Source: Karalla daura (taxonomy: Eukaryota > Chordata > Actinopteri > Chaetodontiformes > Leiognathidae). Taken from it: a stretch of DNA of 64,000 bases. A program made the position numbers and the translations under genes. This document shows positions 38,477 through 49,990 of the stretch, in pieces. Position 1 is the first letter of the stretch, and each line of letters opens with the position of its first letter. The DNA is taken from assembly GCA_029224185.1 (NCBI GenBank), contig CM055190.1, positions 16,061,320 through 16,125,319 of the forward strand. Reading direction: 5' to 3'. Under the pieces are notes generated by a model. The model had not been told where the DNA came from, searched no databases, and saw only the letters and a program-made list of their open reading frames with translations.

Positions 38477-39639
38477 ATGCGCACAAGTACAGAGCACAAC
38501 ATGCGACATACACCTGTTCATAAAGCACACGCACACGCACACACACATGGCTGCAGTCACTCAGCCATGCCAGCAGCAGCGGTGGGCGGTCCCCGGCGAG
38601 GCAGAAACACACTAATGGATAATGACAGGGCTTGACAGCAGGAGAGTGAGCTGAGTCACTCTGGGCGTGCAGGCAATGAATAAAAGAACGGCAGAGCTGT
38701 CTGAATATCCCGCCCTGACTGGATTTCCTTTGATTCCATACTATTCCTGCCAGTCTCCCTGGGTAATCCTGCTCATTACACTGTGCTGTCCCTCTGTTGT
38801 GAGGCTGCGAGAGAGGAGCGGGTAGGCCTGAAAAAGCCAAAAAGGCTGGCCAGCACCTCTGTGAAGAGCTGGAACCACCAATTGTGATTTTTTTTCTTTC
38901 TTGTTTGTCTGTGTGTTGATGACGGCTTGAGCTCTCGGGCTTCCACGGTGGACCCCTCTAACCATCGTCGGCTGACACGCAAACACAAGTTCTGATAAAT
39001 GAACACATCTCAGCAGCTCCTCAACATGGCAGCTGCTATTGTCCAAATTGTACAAAAGTGCCAGCGCTGCTGAGGCGTATGTGATGTTTTCGTTGAAGTG
39101 TGTGAGAGAGCGGGTCTCTACCCCTCCTCCAGATCTCCACATTGTTGCTGTTTGGCTCCTGTGTCATCTGCTAATAGGAAGATTTCAGCCATCTCTCCCT
39201 GGAAGCTGCACTGAATCTATACTGTTCAGTGAAAGGAACCAATTAAAAAGTTCTGTGAAGCCTGCCAGTCATATCATCATTTGGCTGCTTTCTGATTGTG
39301 TTGGTGCTGTTTGACAGGCACTCTCAGGCAACGGTTGCTTGCTGTTTCGCCTCTTGCATCAACTGATAGGAAAGATCAGCTCTCTGAAAAGTACCCCTAT
39401 GAGAGCTGCCACTCATATCTTCTTATTATCTATGGATGCATCTGCCCCACGGAGCAATTACAACCATCACCAAGTCCAGCTCTTTGACTTGATATTTACA
39501 AGTTATTGCTCTGTTTTCCGTGAGCCCCTAGCCACAAACAGCTCAGATTAAAGGCCAGATGTCTGGTTTCTCTGATTAACCCACTCCTTCTTGAGCTGGT
39601 CAACTTGTGAAATCAATTGCGACTATCGACTTGTTTTTT

Positions 39640-39800
39640 TTTTTTCCCCCTCCCCGCACGTTAAATGTTGAGCTCTCTCCGTCAGTGTCACATTGACACG
39701 TAAATGCTATTCCAATTATTCCTCGCCCTCTCTGCTCGCTGTCAAATTACCAGCACTGGGAGCAGAGCATGGTGCTCACTGCACCTCTCTGGCATTTTCC
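39640..39800. promoter_or_regulatory. block with clustered TGACA-type motifs
   Basis: gtgtcacattgacac is an inverted pair of TGACAC; gctgtcaaatta and ccttgacaggg add further TGACA/TGTCA cores. TALE homeodomain factors bind TGACA-like sites. Regulatory function is inference. Confidence 0.2.
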
Positions 39801-40736
39801 TTGACAGGGAGAAGAAAGGAGCCTGAGATAGCAGAATGAGGGAGGGCTTGGGGCTCAATGAGCACTTTAAATGCTGAAGCCAGGTAATCGGATGGAGCCA
39901 GGACCAGCAGAGAACTGTGGGATCGTGGGTATTTTGCAGCGGATGGTTTTCAGCTGATTTTCAGGCAAGACGGCAGTTTATGAATACCTGACCAGGTGTG
40001 TCTCCCAGGCAAAATGAGGGGAAAATGAATTTGCGCTCCCTTATGAACAGCTGTTTGTTTTTCGACACAGTAGGCAGTAATAAGAAGAAGCTTTGACAGG
40101 TGAGGAGCATGTGAACAGAAGGCCAATGTTCTAGCCTGAACTTGCAAAGCAGCCTCGAACAGAAGAGAGCTGGGAAGGGAAGGAGAGTTCTGTTAACTTT
40201 CTCTCACAAAACTTGCACAAATTAAAAGGAAAATTTGTTGAATTTAGCTGCAGATTTCAGGCTTCATCTGTAAGTTTTGGTCAAAGGGCAGTATTTTGTC
40301 GCTTTCACCCAGGTTGATGTGGGTTGATTTTTTTTTCTCCCCCATAGTAGGCAGAAGAACAGAGGGCAGCCAGTCTGCAGCCTGTAAGCTGCAGCAAAAC
40401 CAAACTGTTTCTTAAATGACATCTCAGCTCTGGGGACCTTGGGGCAACAGCCACCTGACGTGTGTAAGAGTTATTTCAGGCATAAGGGAGTGTCAGTCAG
40501 CACGACAGCCTTTTGCAGCAATCACACACTCTCTCAGCCACACACACACAGACACAGGTGCACATGTACACCTCTCATTAACACAGAACTGCACAGAGGT
40601 TGAGTAACTGCTGCTCTGCTCAGATGTTCACACACACTTCACTACCTGTCAGAGCAGCGTGGGACGAGAGGCCGCTTTAGAAAAAAAGTATCTTAGAGGG
40701 AAAGTTTTACCATCATTATTTCCATCATTATTACTG

Positions 40737-40764
40737 GAGCTGGAGACAGAGCTGGAGACAGAGC
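40737..40764 (+). repeat. 12-bp tandem duplication
   Basis: The unit gagctggagaca occurs twice, plus gagc. Just upstream ccatcattatt is also repeated twice. Confidence 0.75.
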
Positions 40765-41874
40765 AGAACTTCTCCCGTCACAGGAGTTGTAAGGGCACAG
40801 ATTTTTTGGGGCAAGCGATTATGTTTATTCTTTGGTGCTATTTTTTATTGTTTCGCTGGTTATCAAGCTTGTAGCAGGGGAGCAACACAAGGGGCACAGA
40901 CAGGAGCAGGAACAAATTATAGGTTGGAGGCTGGATGCCAGAGGTGATGCTCTGAAGAGGAGTTGGAAGATGCAGAGAGAGGAGAGGGGAGATAAGACAC
41001 CATGGGTAGGAGGGAGTAAAAAGACCAGCGCCTGGTTAAGGGGGAAGAATGATAATGGGAGGGATAGTAGAGGATAACAGAAGCGAGACCAGAGGCGAGC
41101 AAGAAGAAAAACAGGAAAGTGCTCACGGCTAATCAGGAGCTGCTGTGAAGGCCCAGACAGTGTTGTCTGTGTGATGGTTGGAGCCCAGAGGTGAGCCAGC
41201 AGGCACGTTAAGAATGCATGGCTGCGAGGCCACTGGCAGAGAAATAGGGTTGTGAAGAGGAGTCAACCCAGGTGCCCTCCCTTTTCCTCCCAGATCCAAA
41301 TTGGCGTTTGCTCATCAGTCTGTATCACAAGCTCAATCTGCCTTGCAGATATAAAGAGTATGATATTTTGAAGCTGAGGTGCAAATTTTAGGGTGTTCTA
41401 AGCATCAGGAGCCAAAAGCATTGAAAGGTTCCAACCCCCAAATCTACTTTGTGTGGTCGTAAATTCACTCCAGTCGTTTCATGTACTGATAAGGTAGTAG
41501 TCTGTCCTTCATCCTGTATGTTGATCCTCACTTAACAAACCATTAAAATTCGCTCTAAACCACAGGGGAGACATCATCATGGCCATGAGATGATGCATGT
41601 CCGGCCTGACTGACAGTGTGTCAGCACATCACATTACAGGCCAGTCACAAATCCGGAACTGCACCATTTTTATCAAGTTGCATGTTAGAAACGTCCACTT
41701 TTCTAACCTCACAAAACTTGCCATTGGATAATATTGTACTTTGTAACATTGCTCTAGAGATAAAATCGTATCACTAGTCACAGTGAATTTTACATCGCTC
41801 AAACAGAGCGAAAGCCCCGTTAGCAAAGATTTAATACTGACCAAGAGGTTTCAGTGCTTCTGAGAGATCTGTGC

Positions 41875-41908
41875 AGAGTCTCAGTGACTGAATACTCACT
41901 GAGACTCT
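41875..41908. repeat. perfect 13-bp inverted repeat with 8-nt loop
   Basis: The arms agagtctcagtga and tcactgagactct flank ctgaatac. Matching stops just outside. No gene is adjacent. Function unknown. Confidence 0.75.
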
Positions 41909-44900
41909 TTTTATGTGCAGGTTATATATTGTTGAAGGCTGCACTCTCCTGACCATCCTCCTGTCTATCTGTATTTTCACGTTTATTATCGGTTTCTATG
42001 GATCTTTGCCTTGTATGACTCAACCCCAGAGACAATAATAGTATCAATTATCCTCCTAAGATTTATTGAAATGCAGGAAGATGGATAGTGTTTCACAGAT
42101 TCTGTATGGATCCAATTTAATTTCAATCCATTTTCCATGTGTTTGGACTGCTGGCATAGGGTGAATACTGACACGTTAGTATTCAGCGGTGGTCCCTGCG
42201 CTTTACTCACATGTCTGGACTCATCAGTCCCTGCTGTAATCAGTGGTTCTCTGACAGGAAAACAAGAGGTGTGCTGGAGAACGTGAAGCTAACTCAAATG
42301 AGAGGCCAGGGTAAACAGTGACAGGGCCAATTCCAGTTCCCAATCTCACTGCAAATAGAGGTGAACAGGGGAGCACAGAGACTTAACGAAGACATAGCAG
42401 CATCTGATCACAACACCTCAGCGCCCCACTAGTGTACCAACAGGTCACCATGAAAGGATTTGGCACTGACTTTAATCTAGATGAAATGAAAAATTGTGCA
42501 GGAGAAAAAAAGACTTAAAACAGGGCATCAAGCAACTCATTTAATCCTTCCCAAAGCCATTCAGACTTTGTGAGATGGAGAACAATAATGAAAAAATGCA
42601 GCACTAGGGGTGAGCAATTATGTGTTGAATGGCTTTGTTTGAAACTCTGAAACTCTACTGCAGAAAACAAATTTACCAAAATTTACCAAATGAACATTTT
42701 TGGTAAAATAAAAACAGTGAAAACAAACAGAGGAGAATGTGATTTATCCTCCACCCTGTAGCCAGTTTCAGACCAGTGGTTTCAGTAAGTAGCCACAATA
42801 ATCTCCTCAGCATAAATGTCCCTTTAGTGCATTACTGAATTCTATCTCCAAATCGAACCCAAAGTGTATTCAACTGTCCAGTGAAGCAGTGAAAATATCA
42901 AAGGAAGTTAGAGCTGCTGAGGTTGCATTGTCTATCACACCTTTTCTCATTTGTTTTCATTTGTGATACTGAATTAAAATGATAATAATATGACCAAGGG
43001 TGTAAAATTGAAGACAAATCTGTGGCTGCACAGACTAGCACAGCTTTGTGGTATTTCCAGATGAATGCAGCTGACTACACTCTCTGATGTTGGAGGGTAA
43101 ATGAAGTCACTGTTTAACAGCGGATCCAACTTAACGGAGGCGGGAAAGAGAGTTTGTATTGCGGGGGAGCTGATGAGCATTCCCTCTGTTCCTCAGACCT
43201 TTAGTTAAAGGAAGGAAGAAAAGACAAGTATTGATTATTTGTAGCACACAATAGAATAAATGAATACAGCTGTGTTATCCTTGAATTCCTCTGTGACACA
43301 CGTTATACTATAACAGTTGTCAGTGGTCAGTCAATGATGACTTTGGTCTGCTGGCTGAATTTAGTAATTTGTTTTGAACAGAGCTGAAGCAAATTAGTCC
43401 ATTGTGGTCATTGACCCTCTTGGTGTGGAGCAAATGCAGATCAATTGGTTTGCAGTTTGCAAGTTATTCAGTGTCTGCTCTCCTTAAACTTGTCATGGCA
43501 AAAAGATGTGAGCAGTCTTAGGAAGAGACACAGATTAAATAGGCCAGCAAAGTGGGAGTTATGTTGGATGCCTGTGGTTCTTGAAGTTAAAGTCTTCATC
43601 CATTTTTCCTCATAGAAAAATAATTCACAGCTGAAGCACTGCTGCTGTCGCCGCTGCTGAGATTTGCGTGAAAGTCACAGTTAATTCATGAGTACAAAAG
43701 ATTGATAACTGCATCTGAAAATATCTGGTTCTTTTCAAGGGCTAAAGCTTGTATACATCAAATCTTGGAGGCAGGCATTGACGATGACTCCCAAGGGTCT
43801 TTTTGTCAAGAAACATCCATTCACTCAGCCTGAAATATCTGAATGTGTTCTGCTAATAATAAAACTGGAAGCACAACTGCATCTTAATTCATTTAGATTT
43901 TGGCTATAACGGTGAAGGAATTCTGAAACTTTTGCACCACATTTTGCTCTTAACAGTCCCAACCAAGCATTTTGTGTTTTTTATCTATATTTCCTTTGCC
44001 AAAGCCTCTTTTACCACACTTCAGTTTCACAGACTGAGGTCAGCGGCTCTCCTCACAGTGTGTCTGTCTTTTCTTTGAATAGAGTTGACTCCGCACTCAG
44101 GCTATAGAAACATGAGAGCACATCAACTTCTCGTGTCATCATCAGCGCTGTTGAAGCCCTTTCTTTATCTGTTTTTTTCCTGTGCAAGTTCCCGGACATG
44201 CAGCACACAGAGGCTGTGCTGACAGACGTTATGACTGTGTGAACTCTCTTTCCCCTCTGTCAAATTTCAGGCTTTTAACCGAGAAAAAAAATAATAATTC
44301 ACAAAAACTCCATTTACTGCAGGGACGTTTGGAATCCCATCGGCTTCCTATTGTCAGCAGTGAGGGGGAGATTCACAAAGGGAGAGCCGCAGCGTTTGAC
44401 TCCGCCTAGGTCAAGAGCTCTGCAGCATCCGAATAAGATATGTGCCAATTAAAGCCCCGTGCGCCTGGTCTCCGCCAGGATAATTCACTTAACCCCAGGC
44501 TCTGGGCTGACAGGTAGCATTTGTTTACACATCCCTTCTCACGCAGGCTGCCAGGCCCCGCTCACAACACGCTAATACAACGAGCCTCCTCGCACCGCAG
44601 CCCTGCTAACACCTCTCCAATGCTCTGTTTCCATGGAAATTGGCCCCAGGAAGTCGGCGTGTCTCCTAACCTTGAAACTACCCCAAGTAGGATCGACTCC
44701 GAGAATAGTGTCGTTGAAATGAATTGTCATAATCAGTGGCACATTGGATGCAGCTTCCTATCTGCGTAGTTCATTATTGCCCCTCCCGCTGTGTTCAGTG
44801 CCCAGTGTTACTAGCATGAGAAAAGAATCAGAAATTTGCACAAAAAAAGAAGCCCAATATCTGTGCAAATTAAAACATGAGCAAGATTATTATAGCTACT

Positions 44901-46079
44901 CATTTTATTGCCCCGCAGAGCCAGTTTCTCTTTATCTTTAAAAACAGTTTTGCAATTTTTTGACTCCTAAAGAGGGTTTTATTCCATAAGCACTATACAG
45001 TAAGCCCATTTAGAGGCGCAATAATCCAATTGTGTCAATTTCGTCATTTGATTGCACTGAGATAAAGCTGCGCTTCTCTGCAAGAACATTTTGTAAGGTC
45101 TCAGAGATCTCAGGTGATCAGTATAGCATTGCTCAACATGTGCAGCTCCATTATATGATATACATGCCTGTAAAATATACAGCATCCTTCCAGCCCAATT
45201 CACAAAGTCATACATAGGGAAGTTGTGAAGGAAGTGATGATGCATGAGCTGCTCTGCTCAGCTGCTCCCTCGGATCAGCAAAGCAAAGTGCTCTGAAAAT
45301 AGTGCAAAGGTGTTAATGCAGCACCACAGCCTCACATCTTAAATAGCTTTCCACACCGAGCTGAGTTTTTATCTCGCTGAATGTTGATGGAGTATTTGTA
45401 TGCTTAGCCCGTGATCCGCCACACACAATTATGAGCCAAACCGTGTGTTATTTATGGTGCAGAGGGGAGGCGCGCTGATTTAATGTGGTGGGGGTTCAGA
45501 GGAAGTGTCCCCTTTTTCATTTGAATGGAAACTAATGAGAGAGCACGTCCCCTGTGATTTACAAGCCCCCCTCCCAACACTTGACCTTCACATGGAGTCA
45601 GGGGTGGAAGGAGGAGTCTGTACTTGGCATGGTGAACATCATGTAATTTATGGATATCACTAATACGCCTGTCCTGGTGTGCACCCTCTGAGGCGCAGTA
45701 AAAAGGAATTGCGTGGAGGAGGTCAGAGGAATGTCACAAAGGGGTTATGGAGGGGTGGTTAATACACATCCCTTCCACTCAAGTCCCAAAATTACACTGT
45801 CCTTTTACAAAACACAAGTCCATGCTATTGCATGGGCATTCTGCATGTGTTTCTGCAATGCTGCTGGTGTGGCATGCACCTGGTTAATGTCACAGCTCTA
45901 TACCACCAGGGGCGGTTTCAACAACTATTTCTAGTTCTTTCTGACCCATCAGCCTCTAATGATGAGCAGAGGGAACTGCAGGAGCGCCGGAGGAACACAG
46001 AGGCCACTTCTACACCAACCATAAATCTAAAGCTTGTAATTATCTATCTCTTGAAACAAACAACAGACAATGCAGACTA

Positions 46080-46385
46080 ATAAGGTGTAATTAGGACACG
46101 GAGCCAGCAACGGAAATGTCAATTGAATTCAGTAGCTTTCAGCATTTGGCCCGAGAAGAAAACATTCCAGCTCTGACACTTCAGTGGCTTTGTAGGTGGC
46201 TTTGTCTTCTGATGCCAGTGTCTTCGCCGCGGCGCTGTGTGAACAGTCCAGTTGGTGCAGAGAGCGAATTATTACGACTGACGGGGTCTTGTTTGAGCAA
46301 CAGATAGAAACGCTTTAATTGCAGGGAATCTCTGTCATTAAGGCGGCAAATTATACTAGCAAGCTAATTAAATAGATAATGTAAC
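46080..46385. promoter_or_regulatory. enhancer-like unique block
   Basis: Contains ggtgtaattaggac, caattgaattc, a CpG cluster cgccgcggcgc and aagctaattaaatag. It is repeat-free. Inference from composition. Confidence 0.25.
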
Positions 46386-47602
46386 ACTGCTGCTCTATAG
46401 ATTGTTCCAGATAAAAGCTCAATGATAGGGTTAACATATGGTCATCAGCCCAAAGCGGTAGATACATATCTTACAATGGCATCCTGCACTTGCACTGAAT
46501 GTTATATGCCAGGAGTGGTTAAAAAATCCATCATTATGAATCAAAGGTCTACATTTAAACTGCTCCTCAAGTACAAAGGTAGACATACAATCAGCATCCT
46601 GACACACATCTGCTTGTCGCCTCTCCATGCATATTTTAGGAATTGTTCTCCGGTCTAGAACCCAAAGTGTCACTGGAGCATCTATTTTATGAGAGAAAGT
46701 ACACCATCTTCTCATAAGATCCAGACAAATTAAGTTAGCAACTGGCTGGTAAACATAGTGAAGCATTTAGCAGCTAAAGAGCCAGATATTCCCCCAGGAT
46801 CTGGCGGAGACCAAAACAGATTGTAAAGGAGAGAGAATAAAAGGACTTAGATTCATCAGGCGTCCAGAGAACACAACTTCAAATGAATGTTAATGATGCT
46901 CAGAATCTGCTGGCTGTGTAAATAAGAAACTGTTTGCCACCAAGTTTGCCATAACAAATTATTAGCTGATGATATGTCCTGGTTTTCACAGCTTGTACCC
47001 ACAGCCCCCAAGTGGCAATTACAGTTACTGCAGTTACAGGATCATATTTTCCAGTATCCTGATGATGGTTTGTGTCAATAATGTGTGGACGAAGAGCTAA
47101 TTTCTGTAAATGAATTTGATGTTTGTTAGCTAACCCAATAATCAATTTACATTTTTAATCAGCAAAGGAAGAATTGACTGCAGTATGTATTTACATCTGA
47201 CTATACTGATGTTCAACTTGAATTATGTTACATTTCATTGTAATTACAATCAGATTGATTGTTAGGTACCTATACAACTTAATTATACAGCTACAAGCAA
47301 TTTCCTTTTGAGAATGGAAGGAGGATGACAAAAGTTGTCAGGATGAAAGGTTAGTACAAAGAATATACAAAAACAGGCCAAAAACAGGTAGTTTCCATTC
47401 CTGGGCCATGTACATTATGTAAGTTGTGAAATGCAGAATTGTCCAATATGGCTTTAATTATTTGTTGGCCCTTGACCTTGTTATTGACTGTGTAATTACT
47501 GTATATCTGATCCTAGTCTCTGATTGGATAGTGTCTCTCCTCCCTATTGTGGGCAGTGCAGAGTGGGAATGTAAAAGAGAAATTAATCAAATCAGAACCT
47601 CG

Positions 47603-47610
47603 TGACGTCA
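47603..47610. promoter_or_regulatory. perfect cAMP-response element TGACGTCA
   Basis: A full 8-bp CRE palindrome in the non-coding stretch about 4.7 kb upstream of the chst8 terminal exon. CREB/ATF factors bind this consensus. Whether it is used is unknown. Confidence 0.35.
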
Positions 47611-47880
47611 AGCCTTTCTCTACTGAAACAACAGGATGTGTACTGCTTGTTTGATTCATTCACTGCATGTCCTACCTGAGTGGTGCAAAAAGGTGTCTTT
47701 TTCTGGGCCAAACCTGTGCTTTGTTGTTGTGACACCTCAAAGAGTCCGATCTGTCTTTCACAGCATGAGACAGTCAGCAGTTGATGATGAAACACATATT
47801 TCAGATGATCTGTGTTTGGTCTTTAGGGAGCTTCTGCAAGCTTGAGTCCAATCTCAAACCACTGATTGCTCACCCATCAC

Positions 47881-47909
47881 CTCCTCCGCCTCCTCCTCCT
47901 CCTCCTCCA
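47881..47909 (+). repeat. TCC/CTC trinucleotide tract
   Basis: About nine CTC/TCC units with one CGC interruption, ending cagcagctgctc. Confidence 0.85.
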
Positions 47910-49679
47910 GCAGCTGCTCTCTCCATCCCAGTCCTGCAGGATTTTAGCACCAACTGAAACATCGTTTTATCTCTTATCATGACAAGTGGAAACATCAATG
48001 GAGCAGAGCTCCAAGCCTAGTACTTCTGTTCTCGAGCGTTTCTGCCTCTGATAAACCACGCAGGCCTTGCTGGAGCCCTGTGTTCCCACACAGAGTCATA
48101 GTGCAGGTGTGGGTGGTTTGCTGGGTGGAGATGGGAGTGCAGCTGGTCGGGGTCACAGTGGCTCACTGTGCTGAATGACTAATGAAAGGTTTATGGTGGC
48201 GCACCATGACTGCTGCCCCTGAATGGTGGGTTGGGGGAGGACGAGTCTTGTCTGGCTTCTAGCACCCTCCTGGCCTGTCTCCGGATAAAACCGGGCATTT
48301 AACAAGTTCTTTCAGAACAGAGGGGCCTCTATCCTTCCCTTAACAAGCTCATTATTTTCACATTGTTTTTGTCCTTTGCTCCTCCTTTGCGGTGGTGGCA
48401 GGGAAAAGGATGTTTGATGTGCTTCTCTGTTAGACAGGGGGACAAGAGGCTTTGAGGGGGAAGGATGATAATGGATCTGCTAATGATGTGGCCCCTTTGC
48501 TTGTATGGATGCTTGCATTAATGCTTGGTCATCTGCATGAATATTCACAGACATTGTCTCAGGGAGAGAGAGGGAGGTGGATGCTCAAGGTTACTTTAGA
48601 GGGCAATGGAGGACGAGGCTCAAGAGCTTTGCTGCTTTTAAAGCAGAAAAATTACAATGAAATCCAGGAGAATCACAGCTAAACTTAGAAAGAGTCATCT
48701 TTCGATCTATGCCGTGAACAGTGGTATTTGTTTTTTCTTTTATGTTCATCAGGAACAGCGCTTCTACAGGAAGACAATCTGACATTTAACGTTGAGGCAT
48801 AAAATCAACTTCAGCCTTCTTTCTTTCCTATTACAGCTTTTCCCAGTGGTGCATTTACCCTGCATTTCTCCATTAGTGCTGTTGAAAATCATTTTTGTGA
48901 ATGTGACAGTAACAACAAACGTGTATATAGTATAAACTTCTTAACGCCTTTCAACGAATTTCCAAATTATACCCTGGAACCATTACATTTTAGATTATTT
49001 ACAAAATTGTCACCAAAAAAAAAAACAAGCTTCTAGTGTGTTGAATTGCTGCAGCATGGCACGCATGAAACCTCGGTCTTAACAATTTATCACTGTTTCA
49101 CAAAGCAGCGGTGAAAATCAATAGCATACTTATACTGAGTGGAATTGACTGAGTGTGAAATTGCAATCAAACGGCAACTATTATTACCCTCAACCAAAAA
49201 GATACTACAGAGATAAATGATGTTTACAAATCCCCCTGAAAATTCAGTTTACATTGTTATTTTACTTCTTTCAGATATCGTCTGATGCTGGAAAAAAACA
49301 AGAGCTCCTTTCATGAAATGTAATTTTGGCTCCATAGTTGAGAGACTATTGCATTTTCAGAGCCAGAATTCACATGATTGTTAAAGCCCTGCCTTTATCT
49401 AATCCAATCAAACAAGACACCCTTGTCACAAAGTGCCAAACAGGACGGGGGGTGTGCTCGGTTCACTGCATTTGACTGGATTCCAATTTAAACTTGTTGC
49501 TTTTATTTGTCCCTCTTGACAAAAATTCTGCCGTTGCTGGGCAGAATAAAAACATAATATGTTTTTAGCAGTATCAAACATTTGTATCTTTAGCTCAGTC
49601 TCAGTTAGTGAAGTGTTTAAAATCAGGCAAGAAGGTGCAACACAATGTGAGAAAGTGAATCTGGATTCAACAGCTGCGC

Positions 49680-49990
49680 CGAACTTGACAAATCCCATAG
49701 AGGGAACCAATTAAACCTTTGGAGATTTCAATTACCACCTTTCAAGATTGATAATTAAGAGTGTGTTTTGAGGAGAAGGTCAGGGCTACAAGGGGCTCGG
49801 GCCACTCCATCGCTTCAGAACGAGGCCGGCGCTATTGTTGCACTTAGGGTGCGTTTCCCTGGCAATGACATCTTTGTGGCCGTTATGATAAATATTCATG
49901 GCTTTCTCACGCACCAATGTACACTGATATCAAGGATGCGCGTCCTACACGAGCGATCATTAGGGTTAGGAGATCAAACTGCAAAGCAGC
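49680..49990. promoter_or_regulatory. enhancer-like unique block
   Basis: Features include ccaattaaacctttgg, a TCF/LEF-like cctttcaagattgat, CpGs (gaggccggcgctattg, ggatgcgcgtcc) and gataaatattcatgg. It lies 2.4 kb before the chst8 terminal exon's acceptor. I consider it among the best-looking conserved-element candidates. Unverified. Confidence 0.3.

Larger units (their letters stand above)
33061..39639. other. non-coding stretch rich in microsatellites
   Basis: Holds the TC and CA tracts, family A and B repeats, and a pyrimidine-rich stretch at 36660-36915. A short cluster of SOX-like ACAAT cores lies at 33207-33255. No coding segment recognised. Confidence 0.55.

Noticed and set aside
38741..39142. 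133-codon minus-strand open frame
   Set aside because: A competing frame overlaps it; no recognisable motif.
40659..41077. Possible chst8 membrane-anchor exon (hydrophobic stretch near 40820-40870)
   Set aside because: The hydrophobic run is short and interrupted by charged or aromatic residues, lacks the family's anchor pattern, and has no clear phase-0 donor after it.
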